A stretch of 64,000 nt of DNA, taken from an uncultured Dehalococcoidia bacterium (GTDB lineage Bacteria; Chloroflexota; Dehalococcoidia; Lucifugimonadales; UBA1123). The position numbers and the translations under genes were made by a program. The stretch lies in the NCBI GenBank assembly GCA_958296105.1, contig OY282441.1:248001-312000 (forward strand), in the 5' to 3' direction. This document shows, piece after piece, positions 42,895 through 51,524 of the stretch (within the stretch, counting starts at the first letter, position 1; the number at the start of each line of letters is the position of its first letter). The notes beneath the pieces are model-generated. The model saw only the letters and a list, made by a program, of their open reading frames with translations. It searched no databases and had not been told where the DNA came from.

Positions 42895-44034
42895 ATGACA
42901 TCGCCCCGACCCACTCTTCCGACCGCGTCCCCCGAGTCCGCCGGCATAGACCCCGACCGACTCGCGCGCCTTCACGCGCTCATCGAAAGCCACATAGCCG
43001 AGGGTCGCTACCCCGGCGCTCAGACAGCCCTGGCGCGCAGCGGCAGGATGATCGAAACCGCCACGTTCGGCAACGCCCGCATCGAGCCGCAGCCCGTCGC
43101 CGCGAACGACTCCACACTGTGGCTCATGTTCTCCCAGACTAAGGTCATCGTCGCCGCCGCGCTCTGGCAGCTCGTGGAGGCAGGAGCGCTCAGGTTCGCA
43201 GACCGCATAGCCGACCACATCCCCGAGTTCGCTGCGAACGGCAAGGGAGACGTAACCATCTTTCAGCTGATCACCCATCAGGGCGGCTTTCCGTCCGCCG
43301 AAGTGCCGCAGGAGGCTTGGGAAGACCATGAGCTTCTCCGAAAAGTCGTAAGCGCCTTCTCACTGGAGTGGACCCCCGGCTCCAAGATCCACTACCACGG
43401 CCTATCCGCCCACTGGGTAGCCGCCGCCCTCATCGAAGCCGTCACGGGCGAAGACTACCGAGACCGCATCAAGAACGACCTGCTCATCCCGCTCGGTTTG
43501 GACGACGACATCTTCGTCGGCGTCAGCGAGCAGGCAGACGACAGATGCGCCCACATCCACCAGCTCGCCGAAGACGGCGGCATGATCCGCGCCCCGCTCG
43601 ACACCCGCGCTTGGAGAGCCGCGGGCGTCCCCGGCGGCGGAGGCTACGCCACCGCTCGCGGAATGGCGGCGTTCTACCAGATGCTTCTAGCCGGCGGAAC
43701 ACTCATGGGAACGAGGGCGCTTGGACCTAGAGTCATCCAGTTCGCCACCCGAAACCACACCGGCGACCGCATCGACGAGAGCATGGGGATGCCCATGCAC
43801 CGCGGACTCGGCCCCCACGTCAGGGGCGAGTCCCCCACGATCCGCGGACTGGGAACCATCGCCTCCCCATCCACCTTCGGACACGGGGGCGCCGGAACGT
43901 CCTACTCATGGGCGGATCCCGACTCCGGAGTCTCGTTCACCTACCTGACCAGCTGCATGGCGCCTGAGCCGTGGCACAGCATCAGGCTGGATAGAGTGTC
44001 CAACATCGTCCACTCCAGCATCCTCGAGCCGTAA
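42895..44034 (+). CDS. serine beta-lactamase-fold hydrolase
   Basis: This 379-residue class C beta-lactamase/esterase-family protein has the nucleophile motif FSQTKV (SxxK, Ser about 79). The second motif is YHGLSAHWVA (YxG/S, about 165) and the third HGGAGTSYSW replaces the KTG box, as in EstB-like esterases rather than true beta-lactamases. It has no signal peptide, so it is probably cytoplasmic and acts on a small ester or amide. The ATG at 42895 lies 11 bases after AGGAAAG. It converges on the selenoprotein gene across a perfect hairpin. Confidence 0.88.
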   Translation: MTSPRPTLPTASPESAGIDPDRLARLHALIESHIAEGRYPGAQTALARSGRMIETATFGNARIEPQPVAANDSTLWLMFSQTKVIVAAALWQLVEAGALRFADRIADHIPEFAANGKGDVTIFQLITHQGGFPSAEVPQEAWEDHELLRKVVSAFSLEWTPGSKIHYHGLSAHWVAAALIEAVTGEDYRDRIKNDLLIPLGLDDDIFVGVSEQADDRCAHIHQLAEDGGMIRAPLDTRAWRAAGVPGGGGYATARGMAAFYQMLLAGGTLMGTRALGPRVIQFATRNHTGDRIDESMGMPMHRGLGPHVRGESPTIRGLGTIASPSTFGHGGAGTSYSWADPDSGVSFTYLTSCMAPEPWHSIRLDRVSNIVHSSILEP

Positions 44035-44065
44035 TCCCCACCGACGAGAGCGGGGCAAGACGTAA

Positions 44066-44091
44066 CCCCTCTCCCAAGCAGGGGAGAGGGG
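44066..44091. terminator. bidirectional hairpin between convergent genes
   Basis: CCCCTCTCCC pairs with GGGAGAGGGG around a 6-base loop. It lies between the converging hydrolase and selenoprotein genes. Its core matches the dispersed intergenic repeat family. Confidence 0.55.
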
Positions 44092-44136
44092 TCGAGTGAG
44101 CTTCGGCGCAGCGAAGATCGAACTGAAGATCGAACC

Positions 44137-44667
44137 TCAGCGACGCGCCATGAGAATAGCCAAGACGTCGGGCGCGGCTTTGGACGCCAGCCCCCTGAGC
44201 TGGGACATCGTGCGACTGCCGAGAGGGTGGGGGACTACCACGTAGGGATAGTCCGGCGCTCCCCCGAGCGCAGCCATCGCGTCCGCGCTGGTGACGAACG
44301 GCTCCGTGCAGATAACCGCCGTGGGAACGCCCCTGCGCTCCAGAGTAAGTCCGTCGTGCACACTGCACGACGAGCAAGACCCTCAATCACCGGACGACGT
44401 GATCACCACGTCGCACAGGTCGACCAGCTCGTCGATTATCTCCTCCGGGCATGGGCGCGATGCGTTGAGCTTGTTCCGCTCCACCACCTCCCCGAACTCG
44501 AACCTGTCCGCCAGCACGTCGTGAAGCGCAGTCAGCATCTCCTCCGAATTCAGCTTGCCGTTCGCCAGCAGGCCGACGGTCGCCCCGTCCAGCGAAGCCG
44601 GCCTGTCCGCTATCACCCCGTCCGCCGGAAGCGGAGCCACAGTTGGGTCGAGTACAATCGTTGACAT
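44137..44667 (-). CDS. UGSC-family selenoprotein (in-frame UGA = selenocysteine)
   Basis: Read through the TGA at 44383-44385, the gene encodes 176 residues. The N-terminal part (MSTIVLDPTVAPL ... LDGATVGLLANGKLNSEEM ... ELVDLCDVVITSSGD) is followed by Sec95-Gly-Ser-Cys, then SSCSVHDGLTLERRGVPTAV and ICTEPFVTSADAMAALGG. The U-G-S-C motif gives its name to the UGSC family, in which Cys or Sec occupies this place, so the TGA is in the expected spot and both halves match the family. A hairpin with features of a bacterial SECIS starts 10 bases after the UGA. The ATG has GGGAGG six bases upstream. It lies 42 bases after its partner gene. It probably has a thiol/selenol redox role, which is inference. 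Confidence 0.85.
44352..44372 (-). promoter_or_regulatory. SECIS-like hairpin
   Basis: On the coding strand CGTCGTGCA and TGCACGACG pair perfectly (9 bp) around a GTG loop, 10 bases after the UGA codon. The apical GTGCA-GTG-TGCAC resembles the upper stem-loop of E. coli fdhF SECIS (a GU in the loop, similar distance). Confidence 0.7.
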
Positions 44668-44709
44668 GGAGAACCTCCCTGCTGTTTGGTCTGTTGCCTG
44701 CCTTGCCCC

Positions 44710-45744
44710 TTATTCGATCATCTTGGTCACCGAGCGCGAGCCTGTGCCGCCGCTCCACAGCGGTATGACGCACGAGAACGCCCCCGCAAGCCCGCCCGCG
44801 ACCACGACGGTAATCGCGTCCGCCGACGCTGCCGAGTGGAGACGGTCGTTCGCCTCCCCGACAGAATCGCGGATCAGCCGCCCGCCCGCGCGCCAGTCCG
44901 AAATCGAGCGCTGAGCCGTCTGGTGCAGGAACTCCTTGACCTGCCGCTTGCTCCAGCCCGCGCGCTCCAGATTGCCCACGTGTTCCGGACACAGAACCAC
45001 CACTATCTCACCTTGCCCCCAGCCCGCGCCGCCGGCGAACAGCGCGTCCCTGAACGAAACCAGTATCTCCTCCGGCTTCTGGAATGCGTGGTTGTCGACC
45101 TGTATCGGAGAGAGCGCCGCGAACAGCGAGATCGCGCTGTCCTGCGCGGAGTACCCCCTGTCCGTCTGGAGCGGATCCCACGGCGAAACGCCTTCCGCCT
45201 CCGCCATGCACCAGCTGTACTTGCCCGGATGCCCCAGCGTGGCTTTGTCTATCTCCCCGGACTGCGACCCTGTGGCGTTTATGATGATCAGTCGGATCGC
45301 CCTTCCGATGGTCGCGTTGGCGCGATGTCCCGGACCGAACACGCTCACGCCCGAATTCAGCCCGACCTGCTCGGCGATGGGCCCGTTCACCACTGCAAGG
45401 ACAGCCGATCCCTGCGTGCTGGCAGTGACCGCGTGCAGATTGAACTGCGGCTCGCACATCGCTTCGACCGCCGCCGCCACTATCCGAAAGTATTCGGGAC
45501 GGCAGCCCGCCATGACCGCGTTGACCGCCGCCTTCTCCGCGGTTATCACGCGCCCTTTCGTGGGTTCCGCCCCCAGTATGTCGGACGGCATTCGGCCGGC
45601 GGCGTCGAGACACGCCGACACCAGATCGGGAGTGGGCGGAACTATCGGCAGCCCGTCCGTCCAGCCCCTCTCCATGTAGGCGTCTACGACCTCGTTCCAG
45701 CCCTCGAACTCGATCCGATCCGAAACCAGATTAGCGCTCGTCAT
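44710..45744 (-). CDS. uncharacterised partner of the UGSC selenoprotein
   Basis: The 344-residue protein starts MTSANLVSDRIEFEGWNEVV with GGAAGGG upstream. It has conserved-looking blocks RGWTDGLPIVPPTPDLV, AVNAVMAGCRPEYFRIVAAA, NLHAVTASTQGSAVLAVVNG and SGVSVFGPGHRANATIGRAI, followed by GHPGKYSWCMAE. I have seen this kind of protein beside UGSC genes but know no biochemical assignment. Cys residues in MAGCRPEY and YSWCMAE could take part in thiol chemistry. It is the first gene of the two-gene operon, 42 bases before the selenoprotein. Confidence 0.7.
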   Translation of the reverse strand: MTSANLVSDRIEFEGWNEVVDAYMERGWTDGLPIVPPTPDLVSACLDAAGRMPSDILGAEPTKGRVITAEKAAVNAVMAGCRPEYFRIVAAAVEAMCEPQFNLHAVTASTQGSAVLAVVNGPIAEQVGLNSGVSVFGPGHRANATIGRAIRLIIINATGSQSGEIDKATLGHPGKYSWCMAEAEGVSPWDPLQTDRGYSAQDSAISLFAALSPIQVDNHAFQKPEEILVSFRDALFAGGAGWGQGEIVVVLCPEHVGNLERAGWSKRQVKEFLHQTAQRSISDWRAGGRLIRDSVGEANDRLHSAASADAITVVVAGGLAGAFSCVIPLWSGGTGSRSVTKMIE

Positions 45745-45788
45745 GTGTCGCCCTTCCCAATCGCTATACCGCGATTATATGAACCCGC

Positions 45789-45985
45789 CTTACGCAGTCT
45801 TGAGTAGTTGGAGTTCGTCGAAGGCATGGCGGAGGTCCTTGAGATGTATGCGGGTTCTGAGCGGGAAATGATACATCCAGTGTCTCACACTGAGCCATTC
45901 CAAGCGACAGATCGAAGCGAGCTTAGCAGATAGTCTCTAACAGTTCCAGCAGTTCTTTGTTCGTGGATCGAGGGCAGCGTCTGCG
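45789..45985 (-). mobile_element. internally deleted IS4-superfamily element, left copy
   Basis: CTTACGCAGTCTTGAG at the left end is followed on the minus strand by a transposase C-terminus (RHWMYHFPLRTRIHLKDLRH then [11 protein letters not shown]). After a deletion the transposase N-terminus follows (KELLELY equivalent, near 45940-45963). It is about 200 bp long, with nearly the same structure as 49361-49589. The outer right terminus is degraded. Confidence 0.65.
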
Positions 45986-46184
45986 CGCCTCTCGTCACGA
46001 CGCCTCAGTGTTCGGATGCTGTCTCGTGAGCAGGCGAGTGAAGGCGTCAGCTGAATGCTCTATGAGCTGCGGTTATGAAGTATATGCAGTCGTTGGTCAT
46101 CACGTTTGGGTGGGTCGATCTGACCTGCTAGCTGCGTAAGCCCTACCTCTATCGTAACGAGGAGGGGTCAATCGCTCACTGCCG
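45986..46184. other. gap, no gene seen
   Basis: About 200 bases between the left IS remnant and the propeller lipoprotein stop. Only a short frame of no recognisable family lies here. Confidence 0.35.
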
Positions 46185-49100
46185 TCACCAGGCCGGGTCC
46201 CGATCAGACGCAGTATGATTCGTGAGACGGGTGACTCCCGAGCCATCCGCGTTCATCACGTAGATCTCATCGTTCCTGTCCCGACGAGACCGAAACGCTA
46301 TGTGCTGTCCGTCCGGAGACCAAGAGGGGGACAGATCCCGCGCAGTATGATTCGTGAGACGGGTGACTCCCGAACCGTCCGCATTCATCACGTAGATCTC
46401 ATCGTTCCCGTCCCGGCGAGACTCGAACGCTATGCGCCGTCCGTCCGGAGACCAAGCGGGGCGGCCATCCCGCGCAGTATGATTCGTGAGCCGCGTCACT
46501 CCCGATCCGTCCGCGTTCATCACATATATCTCATCGTTCCCGTCCCGACGAGAGACAAACGCTATGCGCCGTCCGTCCGGAGACCAGGACGGGTCATCAT
46601 CATTCTCACGATGATCCGTGAGCCGGGTGACGCCCTTGCCATCCGCATTTATCACGTATATATCGGGGTTCCCGTTCCGATAAGACTCGAACGCTATGCG
46701 CCGTCCGTCCGGAGACCAGGCGGGGTACCCATTATCCTCGGGAGTATTCGTGAGACGGGTGACTCCCGAACCGTCCGCGTTCATCACGTATATCTCGTAG
46801 CCCCCGTCCCGAGTGGACTCGAACGCTATGCGCCGTCCGTCCGGAGACCAAGCCGGGATGGTATCCACCCCACGATTATTCGTGAGACGGGTGACTCCCG
46901 AACCGTCCGCGTTCATCACGTATATCTCAGCGTTCCCGTCCCGAGTGGAGACAAACGCTATCTTCCCGGATGATGTGGGCGTGGGTGTGTGCGTCGGGGT
47001 CGGCGTGGGAGTCGGCGTGGGTGTGTGCGTCGGGGTCGGCGTGGGTGTGTGCGTCGGGGTCGGCGTGGGCGTGAGTGTAGGCGTCGGGGTCGGCGTGGGC
47101 GTGAGTGTAGGCACAGGCGTATGCGTAGGTGTGGGCGTGAGTGTAGGCACAGGCGTGGGTGTGTGCGTAGGGGTCGGTGTGGGCGTGTGCGTAGGTGTCG
47201 GCGTGGGCGAGGGGGTAGGCACAGGCGTGGGGGTATGCGTAGGTGTGGATGTGTGCGTAGGTGTCGGCACAGGCGTGTGCGTAGGTGTGGGTGTATGCGT
47301 GGGTGTCGGCGTCGGCGTATGCGTGGGGATAGGCATAGGCGAGACGTGTGTAGGCGTGTGCGTGGGTGTCGGCGTTGACGTGGGTGTCGGCGTATGCGTC
47401 GGAGTAGGCGTGGGTGTCGGCGTTGACGTGGGTGTCGGCGTAGTCGCAGGCGTATGCGTCACAACTCCTGCGCTTGTCCACCAGGCCGGGTCCCGATCAG
47501 ACTCAGGATGATCCGTGAGACGGGTGACTCCCGAACCGTCCGCGTTCATCACGTAGATCTCATCGTTCCAGTCCCGACGAGAGGTAAACACTATGCGCCG
47601 TCCGTCTGGAGACCAGGACATGGGGGCCCCATCCCACGCAGGATGATCGGTGAGCCGCGTCACTCCCGAACCATCTGCGTTCATCACGTATATATTCCTG
47701 TTCCCGTCCCGATCAGAAGTAAACGCTATCTGCCGTCCGTCCGAAGACCAGGCGGGGTACCCATCATTCTCAGGATGATCCGTGAGACGGGTGACTCCTG
47801 AACCGTCCGCGTTCATCACGTAGATCTCGGGGTTCCCGTCCCGACGAGAGACAAACGCTATACGCTGACCGTCCGGAGACCAAGACGGGTCATCGTCATT
47901 CTCAGGATGATCCGTGAGACGGGTGACTCCCGAACCGTCCGCGTTCATCACGTAGATCTCGGGGTTCCCGTTCCGATAAGACTCGAACGCTATGCGCCGA
48001 CCATCCGGAGACCAAGCGGGGTACCCATTATCCTCAGGAGTATCCGTGAGACGGGTGACTTCAGAACCGTCCGCGTTCATCACGTATATCTCGTAGCCCC
48101 CGTCCCGAGTGGACTCGAACGCTATGCGCCGTCTGTCTGGAGACCAAGCCGGGATAGTATCCACCCCAGGATGATCCGTGAGACGGGTGACTTCAGAGCC
48201 GTCCGCGTTCATCACGTAGATCTCATCGTTCCCGTCCCGAGTGGAGACAAACGCTATCTTCCCGGATGACGTGGGCGTGGGTGTAGGCGTGTGCATCACA
48301 ACGCCTGCACTTGTCCACCAGGCCGGGTCCCGATCAGACTCAGTATGATCCGTGAGACGGGTGACTCCCGATCCGTCAGCGTTCATCACGTATATCTCAT
48401 CGTTCCAGTCCCGACGAGAGGTAAACGCTATGCGCCGTCCGTCCGGAGACCAGGACATGGGGGCCCCATCCCACGCAGGATGATCGGTGAGCCGCGTCAC
48501 TCCCGAACCGTCTGCGTTCATCACGTATATATTCCTGTTCCCGTCCCGATCAGAAGTAAACGCTATCTGCCGTCCGTCCGAAGACCAGGCGGGGTACCCA
48601 TCATTCTCAGGATGATCCGTGAGACGGGTGACTCCCGAACCGTCCGCGTTCATCACGTAGATCTCGGGGTTCCCGTCCCGACGAGAGACAAACGCTATAC
48701 GTTGACCGTCCGGAGACCAAGACGGGTCATCATCATTCTCAGGAGTATCCGTGAGACGGGTGACTCCCGAACCGTCTGCGTTCATCACGTATATCTCGGC
48801 GTTCCCGTTCCGATAAGACTCGAACGCTATGCGTCGACCGTCCGGAGACCAAGCGGGGTACCCATTATCCTCGGGAGTATCCGTGAGACGGGTGACTTCA
48901 GAGCCATCAGCGTTCATCACGTATATCTCGTAGCCCCCGTCCCGAGTGGACTCGAACGCTATGCGCCGTCTGTCCGGAGACCAAGCCGGGATAGTATCCA
49001 CCCCAGGATGATCCGTGAGACGGGTGACTTCAGAGCCGTCCGCGTTCATCACGTAGATCTCATCGTTCCCGTCCCGAGTGGAGACAAACGCTATCTTCCC

Positions 49101-49358
49101 GGATGACGTGGGCGTGGGTGTAGGCTGAGCTGGGGCTGCGGGCTGAGCCGGGGGTGTAGGCTGAACTGGGGCTGCGAGCTTTTCGACCTCGGTGACGACG
49201 GTTCTAACTACGTCTTGCTCGGCTACCACAGGAGAGGAGCTCGCGGGGGGGGGGGGGGGGGTAGGTAGGGGATCCTGCGCGCACGCGACGGCGAAGACAA
49301 CGGTCAGCATGAGGGAGAGGGCTTTCGGAATTCGACCTCTTCCAGCAAGCTGATTCAT
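46185..49358 (-). CDS. TolB-like propeller-repeat lipoprotein, 18 PD40 repeats
   Basis: This protein of about 1057 residues begins [20 protein letters not shown] then VFAVACAQ, a lipoprotein signal. A Pro run encoded by a 17-base homopolymer and a TPTPT spacer follow. Next come three blocks of six PD40/WD40-like repeats ([19 protein letters not shown], then [18 protein letters not shown]), each block the right size for a six-bladed TolB propeller. Blocks 1 and 2 are an 837-bp near-exact duplication. Blocks 2 and 3 are separated by a 150-residue Thr-Pro stalk (47450-46970). The protein is probably anchored outside the membrane and binds other proteins or polymers. The start codon directly abuts an IS end whose AAGG would serve as the ribosome site. 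Confidence 0.85.
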   Translation of the reverse strand: MNQLAGRGRIPKALSLMLTVVFAVACAQDPLPTPPPPPASSSPVVAEQDVVRTVVTEVEKLAAPVQPTPPAQPAAPAQPTPTPTSSGKIAFVSTRDGNDEIYVMNADGSEVTRLTDHPGVDTIPAWSPDRRRIAFESTRDGGYEIYVMNADGSEVTRLTDTPEDNGYPAWSPDGRRIAFESYRNGNAEIYVMNADGSGVTRLTDTPENDDDPSWSPDGQRIAFVSRRDGNPEIYVMNADGSGVTRLTDHPENDGYPAWSSDGRQIAFTSDRDGNRNIYVMNADGSGVTRLTDHPAWDGAPMSWSPDGRRIAFTSRRDWNDEIYVMNADGSGVTRLTDHTESDRDPAWWTSAGVVMHTPTPTPTSSGKIAFVSTRDGNDEIYVMNADGSEVTRLTDHPGVDTIPAWSPDRRRIAFESTRDGGYEIYVMNADGSEVTRLTDTPEDNGYPAWSPDGRRIAFESYRNGNPEIYVMNADGSGVTRLTDHPENDDDPSWSPDGQRIAFVSRRDGNPEIYVMNADGSGVTRLTDHPENDGYPAWSSDGRQIAFTSDRDGNRNIYVMNADGSGVTRLTDHPAWDGAPMSWSPDGRRIVFTSRRDWNDEIYVMNADGSGVTRLTDHPESDRDPAWWTSAGVVTHTPATTPTPTSTPTPTPTPTHTPTPTSTPTPTHTPTHVSPMPIPTHTPTPTPTHTPTPTHTPVPTPTHTSTPTHTPTPVPTPSPTPTPTHTPTPTPTHTPTPVPTLTPTPTHTPVPTLTPTPTPTPTLTPTPTPTHTPTPTPTHTPTPTPTPTPTHTPTPTSSGKIAFVSTRDGNAEIYVMNADGSGVTRLTNNRGVDTIPAWSPDGRRIAFESTRDGGYEIYVMNADGSGVTRLTNTPEDNGYPAWSPDGRRIAFESYRNGNPDIYVINADGKGVTRLTDHRENDDDPSWSPDGRRIAFVSRRDGNDEIYVMNADGSGVTRLTNHTARDGRPAWSPDGRRIAFESRRDGNDEIYVMNADGSGVTRLTNHTARDLSPSWSPDGQHIAFRSRRDRNDEIYVMNADGSGVTRLTNHTASDRDPAW
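46970..47450 (-). repeat. Thr-Pro stalk low-complexity repeat
   Basis: About 480 bp of irregular GTGGGCGT/GTGTGCGTAGG-type 6-12-base repeats encode (TP/TH)n, for example [17 protein letters not shown]. It links propeller blocks 2 and 3 and is likely to vary in length between strains. Confidence 0.85.
47461..49134 (-). repeat. 837-bp tandem intragenic duplication
   Basis: The two propeller blocks at about 47461-48297 and 48298-49134 match nearly base for base at an offset of 837 (exactly 279 codons). The copies differ only by scattered substitutions. Confidence 0.85.
49245..49261 (-). repeat. 17-base G/C homopolymer inside the lipoprotein gene
   Basis: Seventeen consecutive G on the plus strand (C on the coding strand) encode a proline run just after the lipoprotein signal. 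A change of one base shifts the frame and truncates the product, the usual design of a slipped-strand contingency locus. Confidence 0.85.
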
Positions 49359-49360
49359 TC

Positions 49361-49589
49361 TGACCTTACGCAGTCTTGAGTAGCTGGAGTTCGTCGAAGG
49401 CATGGCAGATGTCCCTGAGATATATGCGGGTTCTAAGCGAGAAGTGACGCAGCCAGTGTCTCACACTAAGCCATTCCAAGCAACAGACCGAAACGAGCTT
49501 GGCAGATAGTCTCCATGTAGTACAGTTCCAGCAGCTCTTTGTTCATGGCTCGAGGGCAGCATCTGCTTCGGTTTGTGCGTAAGATCAGT
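49361..49589 (-). mobile_element. internally deleted IS4-superfamily element, right copy
   Basis: The terminal inverted repeats TGACCTTACGCA (49361-49372) and TGCGTAAGATCA (49576-49587) match in 11 of 12 positions. Inside, the minus strand has the transposase C-terminus ([20 protein letters not shown] then [11 protein letters not shown]) fused by deletion to the N-terminus (MNKELLELY region). The transposase core is gone, so it could move only in trans. Its left end sits two bases before the lipoprotein start codon. Confidence 0.75.
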
Positions 49590-49618
49590 TATGAACCCGC
49601 GCGTGAGCGGTCAATCGG

Positions 49619-50287
49619 TCAATCGGCATCCAGCTTCCTGTTCAGCTCGGCAAGCTGACGTTCCAAGCTGCGCTGTCTCAGCGCAATCGTGATGTCTCCC
49701 CGCGTGCGCTCGATCACGCCGCGCATAACGTCAGTCGTCCTTCGCAGCCCTCTGGTGACCCCGTCCGGATAGTCCAGCGTCGCCAGAACCGCGTATACCT
49801 CGTCCATGATCCGAAGCAGCCTCTCGCAGCGCGCGAACTCGTCCTTCCGCAGCAGGTCGAGCGTCAGACGCCGCATCTCGCCAATGGACTCGGCAAGCCC
49901 GTTCATGTAGACCGCCGCGCCCACCCCCATCTCGTCCATAGTGGGAAGGCGCGACCCCTCGGCGAACGCGAGCGTGGCGCGCGCCTCCACGAACTCCTTC
50001 AGCGCATCCTCTACGTAGCCGCCGTAGTACACCTCCGGGTGAGCCGCGCGCTCCGCCTCCACCTCCGAGCGCAGCGCGCCCGCCTGCGCAATCAGCCTTC
50101 GCGCCTCATCGAAGTCTCCCCTGTGCGCAGCCCGTATCGCGTTTGCCGACGCCCGAGTCACTTGGCGCGACCTCGAAAGCGCGCGCTCGCGCGCCGCGTG
50201 CGCGTTCCCAAGCAGACGCTCCGCCGCCTCGCCCGCTTCGCGCACTGCGGCTATCGCATCCTCGACAGACGCGCCTATCTCGCGCAC
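49619..50287 (-). CDS. translin-family protein
   Basis: This 222-residue all-helical protein matches the translin fold: RQVTRASANAIRAAHRGDFD at about 41-60, YVEDALKEFVEARATLAFAE at about 92-111, GLAESIGEMRRLTLDLLRKD at about 131-150, and CERLLRIMDEVYAVLATLDY then PDGVTRGLRRTTDVMRG towards the end. Translins bind single-stranded RNA or DNA as ring octamers and, with TRAX, cleave RNA in eukaryotes; prokaryotic members have been less studied. The gene starts 12 bases after the stop of thiE, so the two are probably co-transcribed. The ATG at 50287 gives the complete first helix. Confidence 0.8.
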   Translation of the reverse strand: MREIGASVEDAIAAVREAGEAAERLLGNAHAARERALSRSRQVTRASANAIRAAHRGDFDEARRLIAQAGALRSEVEAERAAHPEVYYGGYVEDALKEFVEARATLAFAEGSRLPTMDEMGVGAAVYMNGLAESIGEMRRLTLDLLRKDEFARCERLLRIMDEVYAVLATLDYPDGVTRGLRRTTDVMRGVIERTRGDITIALRQRSLERQLAELNRKLDAD

Positions 50288-50299
50288 GACAGCCCCGAC

Positions 50300-51421
50300 T
50301 CAGACGCTCTCATCATAGAGCCTCACCAGCTCTTCGGTCGCCGCCTTCGGGTCGTCCGCGAACGTGATCGCGCTCACCACGCACACCGAATCCGCCCCCG
50401 CGCCGACCACCTCCCCGATGTTCGATCTGTCTATTCCGCCGATGGCTACCACCGGCCGCTTCACCGCCTCCTTGACCTGCGCAACCGTCTTGGGGCCTAG
50501 AGCCTTCCGCCCCGACTTCCCCATCGTGACAGTCGGATAGATCGCGCCGACCGCCACGTAGTCCACCTCCGCGACCCGCGCCCTCATCGCCTCCTCGACG
50601 CTGCCGTTGGAGTTTCCGATCATCTGGCGCGGCGTCAGGACGCGGCGAGCGTCCTCGATCCGCATGTCCGTCTGTCCCACGTGCAGGACGTCCGCGTCCG
50701 ACACGAGCGCGATGTCCGCGTGATCGTTCATCACGAACAGCGCCCCGTACTCTTCGCAGATGGACTTCAGAAGGCGCGCCGTCTCCGCCATCGGCCCCTT
50801 GTCGCTCACCTTGTCGCGCAGCTGCACGACCTTGGCGCCGCCCTCCAGCGCCTGCCGCGCCACTTCTGTCACCGCGCGCCCCCGCGTCGCTTCGGGATCG
50901 ACTATCACGTAGACCCCCCGCAGCTTCCGCGCTCTCACCGCCCTGATATCCGCCCCCAGCTTACGCTCTGCGCGATCCAGAACCATGCGCGCGCGCCGCT
51001 CGAAGCCCTCGTCGATCGGAGAGTATCCCCCCCCTTTCGCGGACGCCAGCGAGACCACCGCCGCCCGAATCGCCCCTATAGCGTCCAGCGCCAGCGAAGC
51101 CCGATCGTCCGCAAGCTCGGCGTAGATCTGCCTTCGGCGCGCGCCCTCCGCGCGGCTTAGGTCCGCGGCATCCGCCACGCCCAGAGCGCCCAGAGATTCG
51201 CGCATCATCTTGATGTCCGAGTACAGTCCAAGCGGCGCGGTGACGTACACCTCCAGCAGGCGGATGCCTTCCACCAGCGCGCGCGTCTGCGCTTCCACGT
51301 AAGGGTTCAACGTCTCATCCCAAGTCTCGAAATGCTCGATTGCGATTGTAACACAGCCGCGCCGCCGGCACTCGCGCCATCTCCCCTGCGGCTCTCGCTG
51401 CGAGATGTCCCGCTTGCCCAT
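50300..51421 (-). CDS. thiE: thiamine phosphate synthase with extra N-terminal helical domain
   Basis: The C-terminal 210 residues are ThiE: GVYVIVDPEATRG, ALEGGAKVVQLRDK with the pyrophosphate-binding RDK, LFVMNDHADIALVSDADVLH, VGQTDM, YVAVGAIYPT and VVAIGGIDRSNIGEVVGAGA. It joins HMP-PP and thiazole phosphate. The N-terminal 150 residues (ETWDETLNPYVEAQTRALVE through RMVLDRAERKLGADIRAVRA) form an extra helical domain not needed for this reaction. The start is uncertain; ATG 51421 is used, an ATG at 51475 is possible, and homology-like sequence begins only near residue 24. It lies upstream of a translin-family gene; tenA is at 33 kb. Confidence 0.85.
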   Translation of the reverse strand: MGKRDISQREPQGRWRECRRRGCVTIAIEHFETWDETLNPYVEAQTRALVEGIRLLEVYVTAPLGLYSDIKMMRESLGALGVADAADLSRAEGARRRQIYAELADDRASLALDAIGAIRAAVVSLASAKGGGYSPIDEGFERRARMVLDRAERKLGADIRAVRARKLRGVYVIVDPEATRGRAVTEVARQALEGGAKVVQLRDKVSDKGPMAETARLLKSICEEYGALFVMNDHADIALVSDADVLHVGQTDMRIEDARRVLTPRQMIGNSNGSVEEAMRARVAEVDYVAVGAIYPTVTMGKSGRKALGPKTVAQVKEAVKRPVVAIGGIDRSNIGEVVGAGADSVCVVSAITFADDPKAATEELVRLYDESV

Positions 51422-51524
51422 CCCTGATTTTCCATTGCGCGCGCCACTAGCCACTGGCACACACTCCGCATACAATAAGCCCTAGACACAGTACACCAGA
51501 CCCGAACCCGTTGGAGTTATTTAG

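Noticed and set aside
44137-44361. Separate 74-codon gene downstream of the selenoprotein UGA
   Set aside because: Its ATG has no ribosome site and lies inside the conserved UGSC region; the readthrough product explains both pieces.
46215-49106. Three long plus-strand frames with repeated [16 protein letters not shown] peptides
   Set aside because: Mirror image of the PD40 repeat DNA on the minus strand; no signal peptide, ribosome site or family.
46970-49120. Possible CRISPR array because of regularly spaced repeats
   Set aside because: Repeats and spacers are all in one coding frame with protein-level periodicity, the spacers are not unique, and no cas genes are present.
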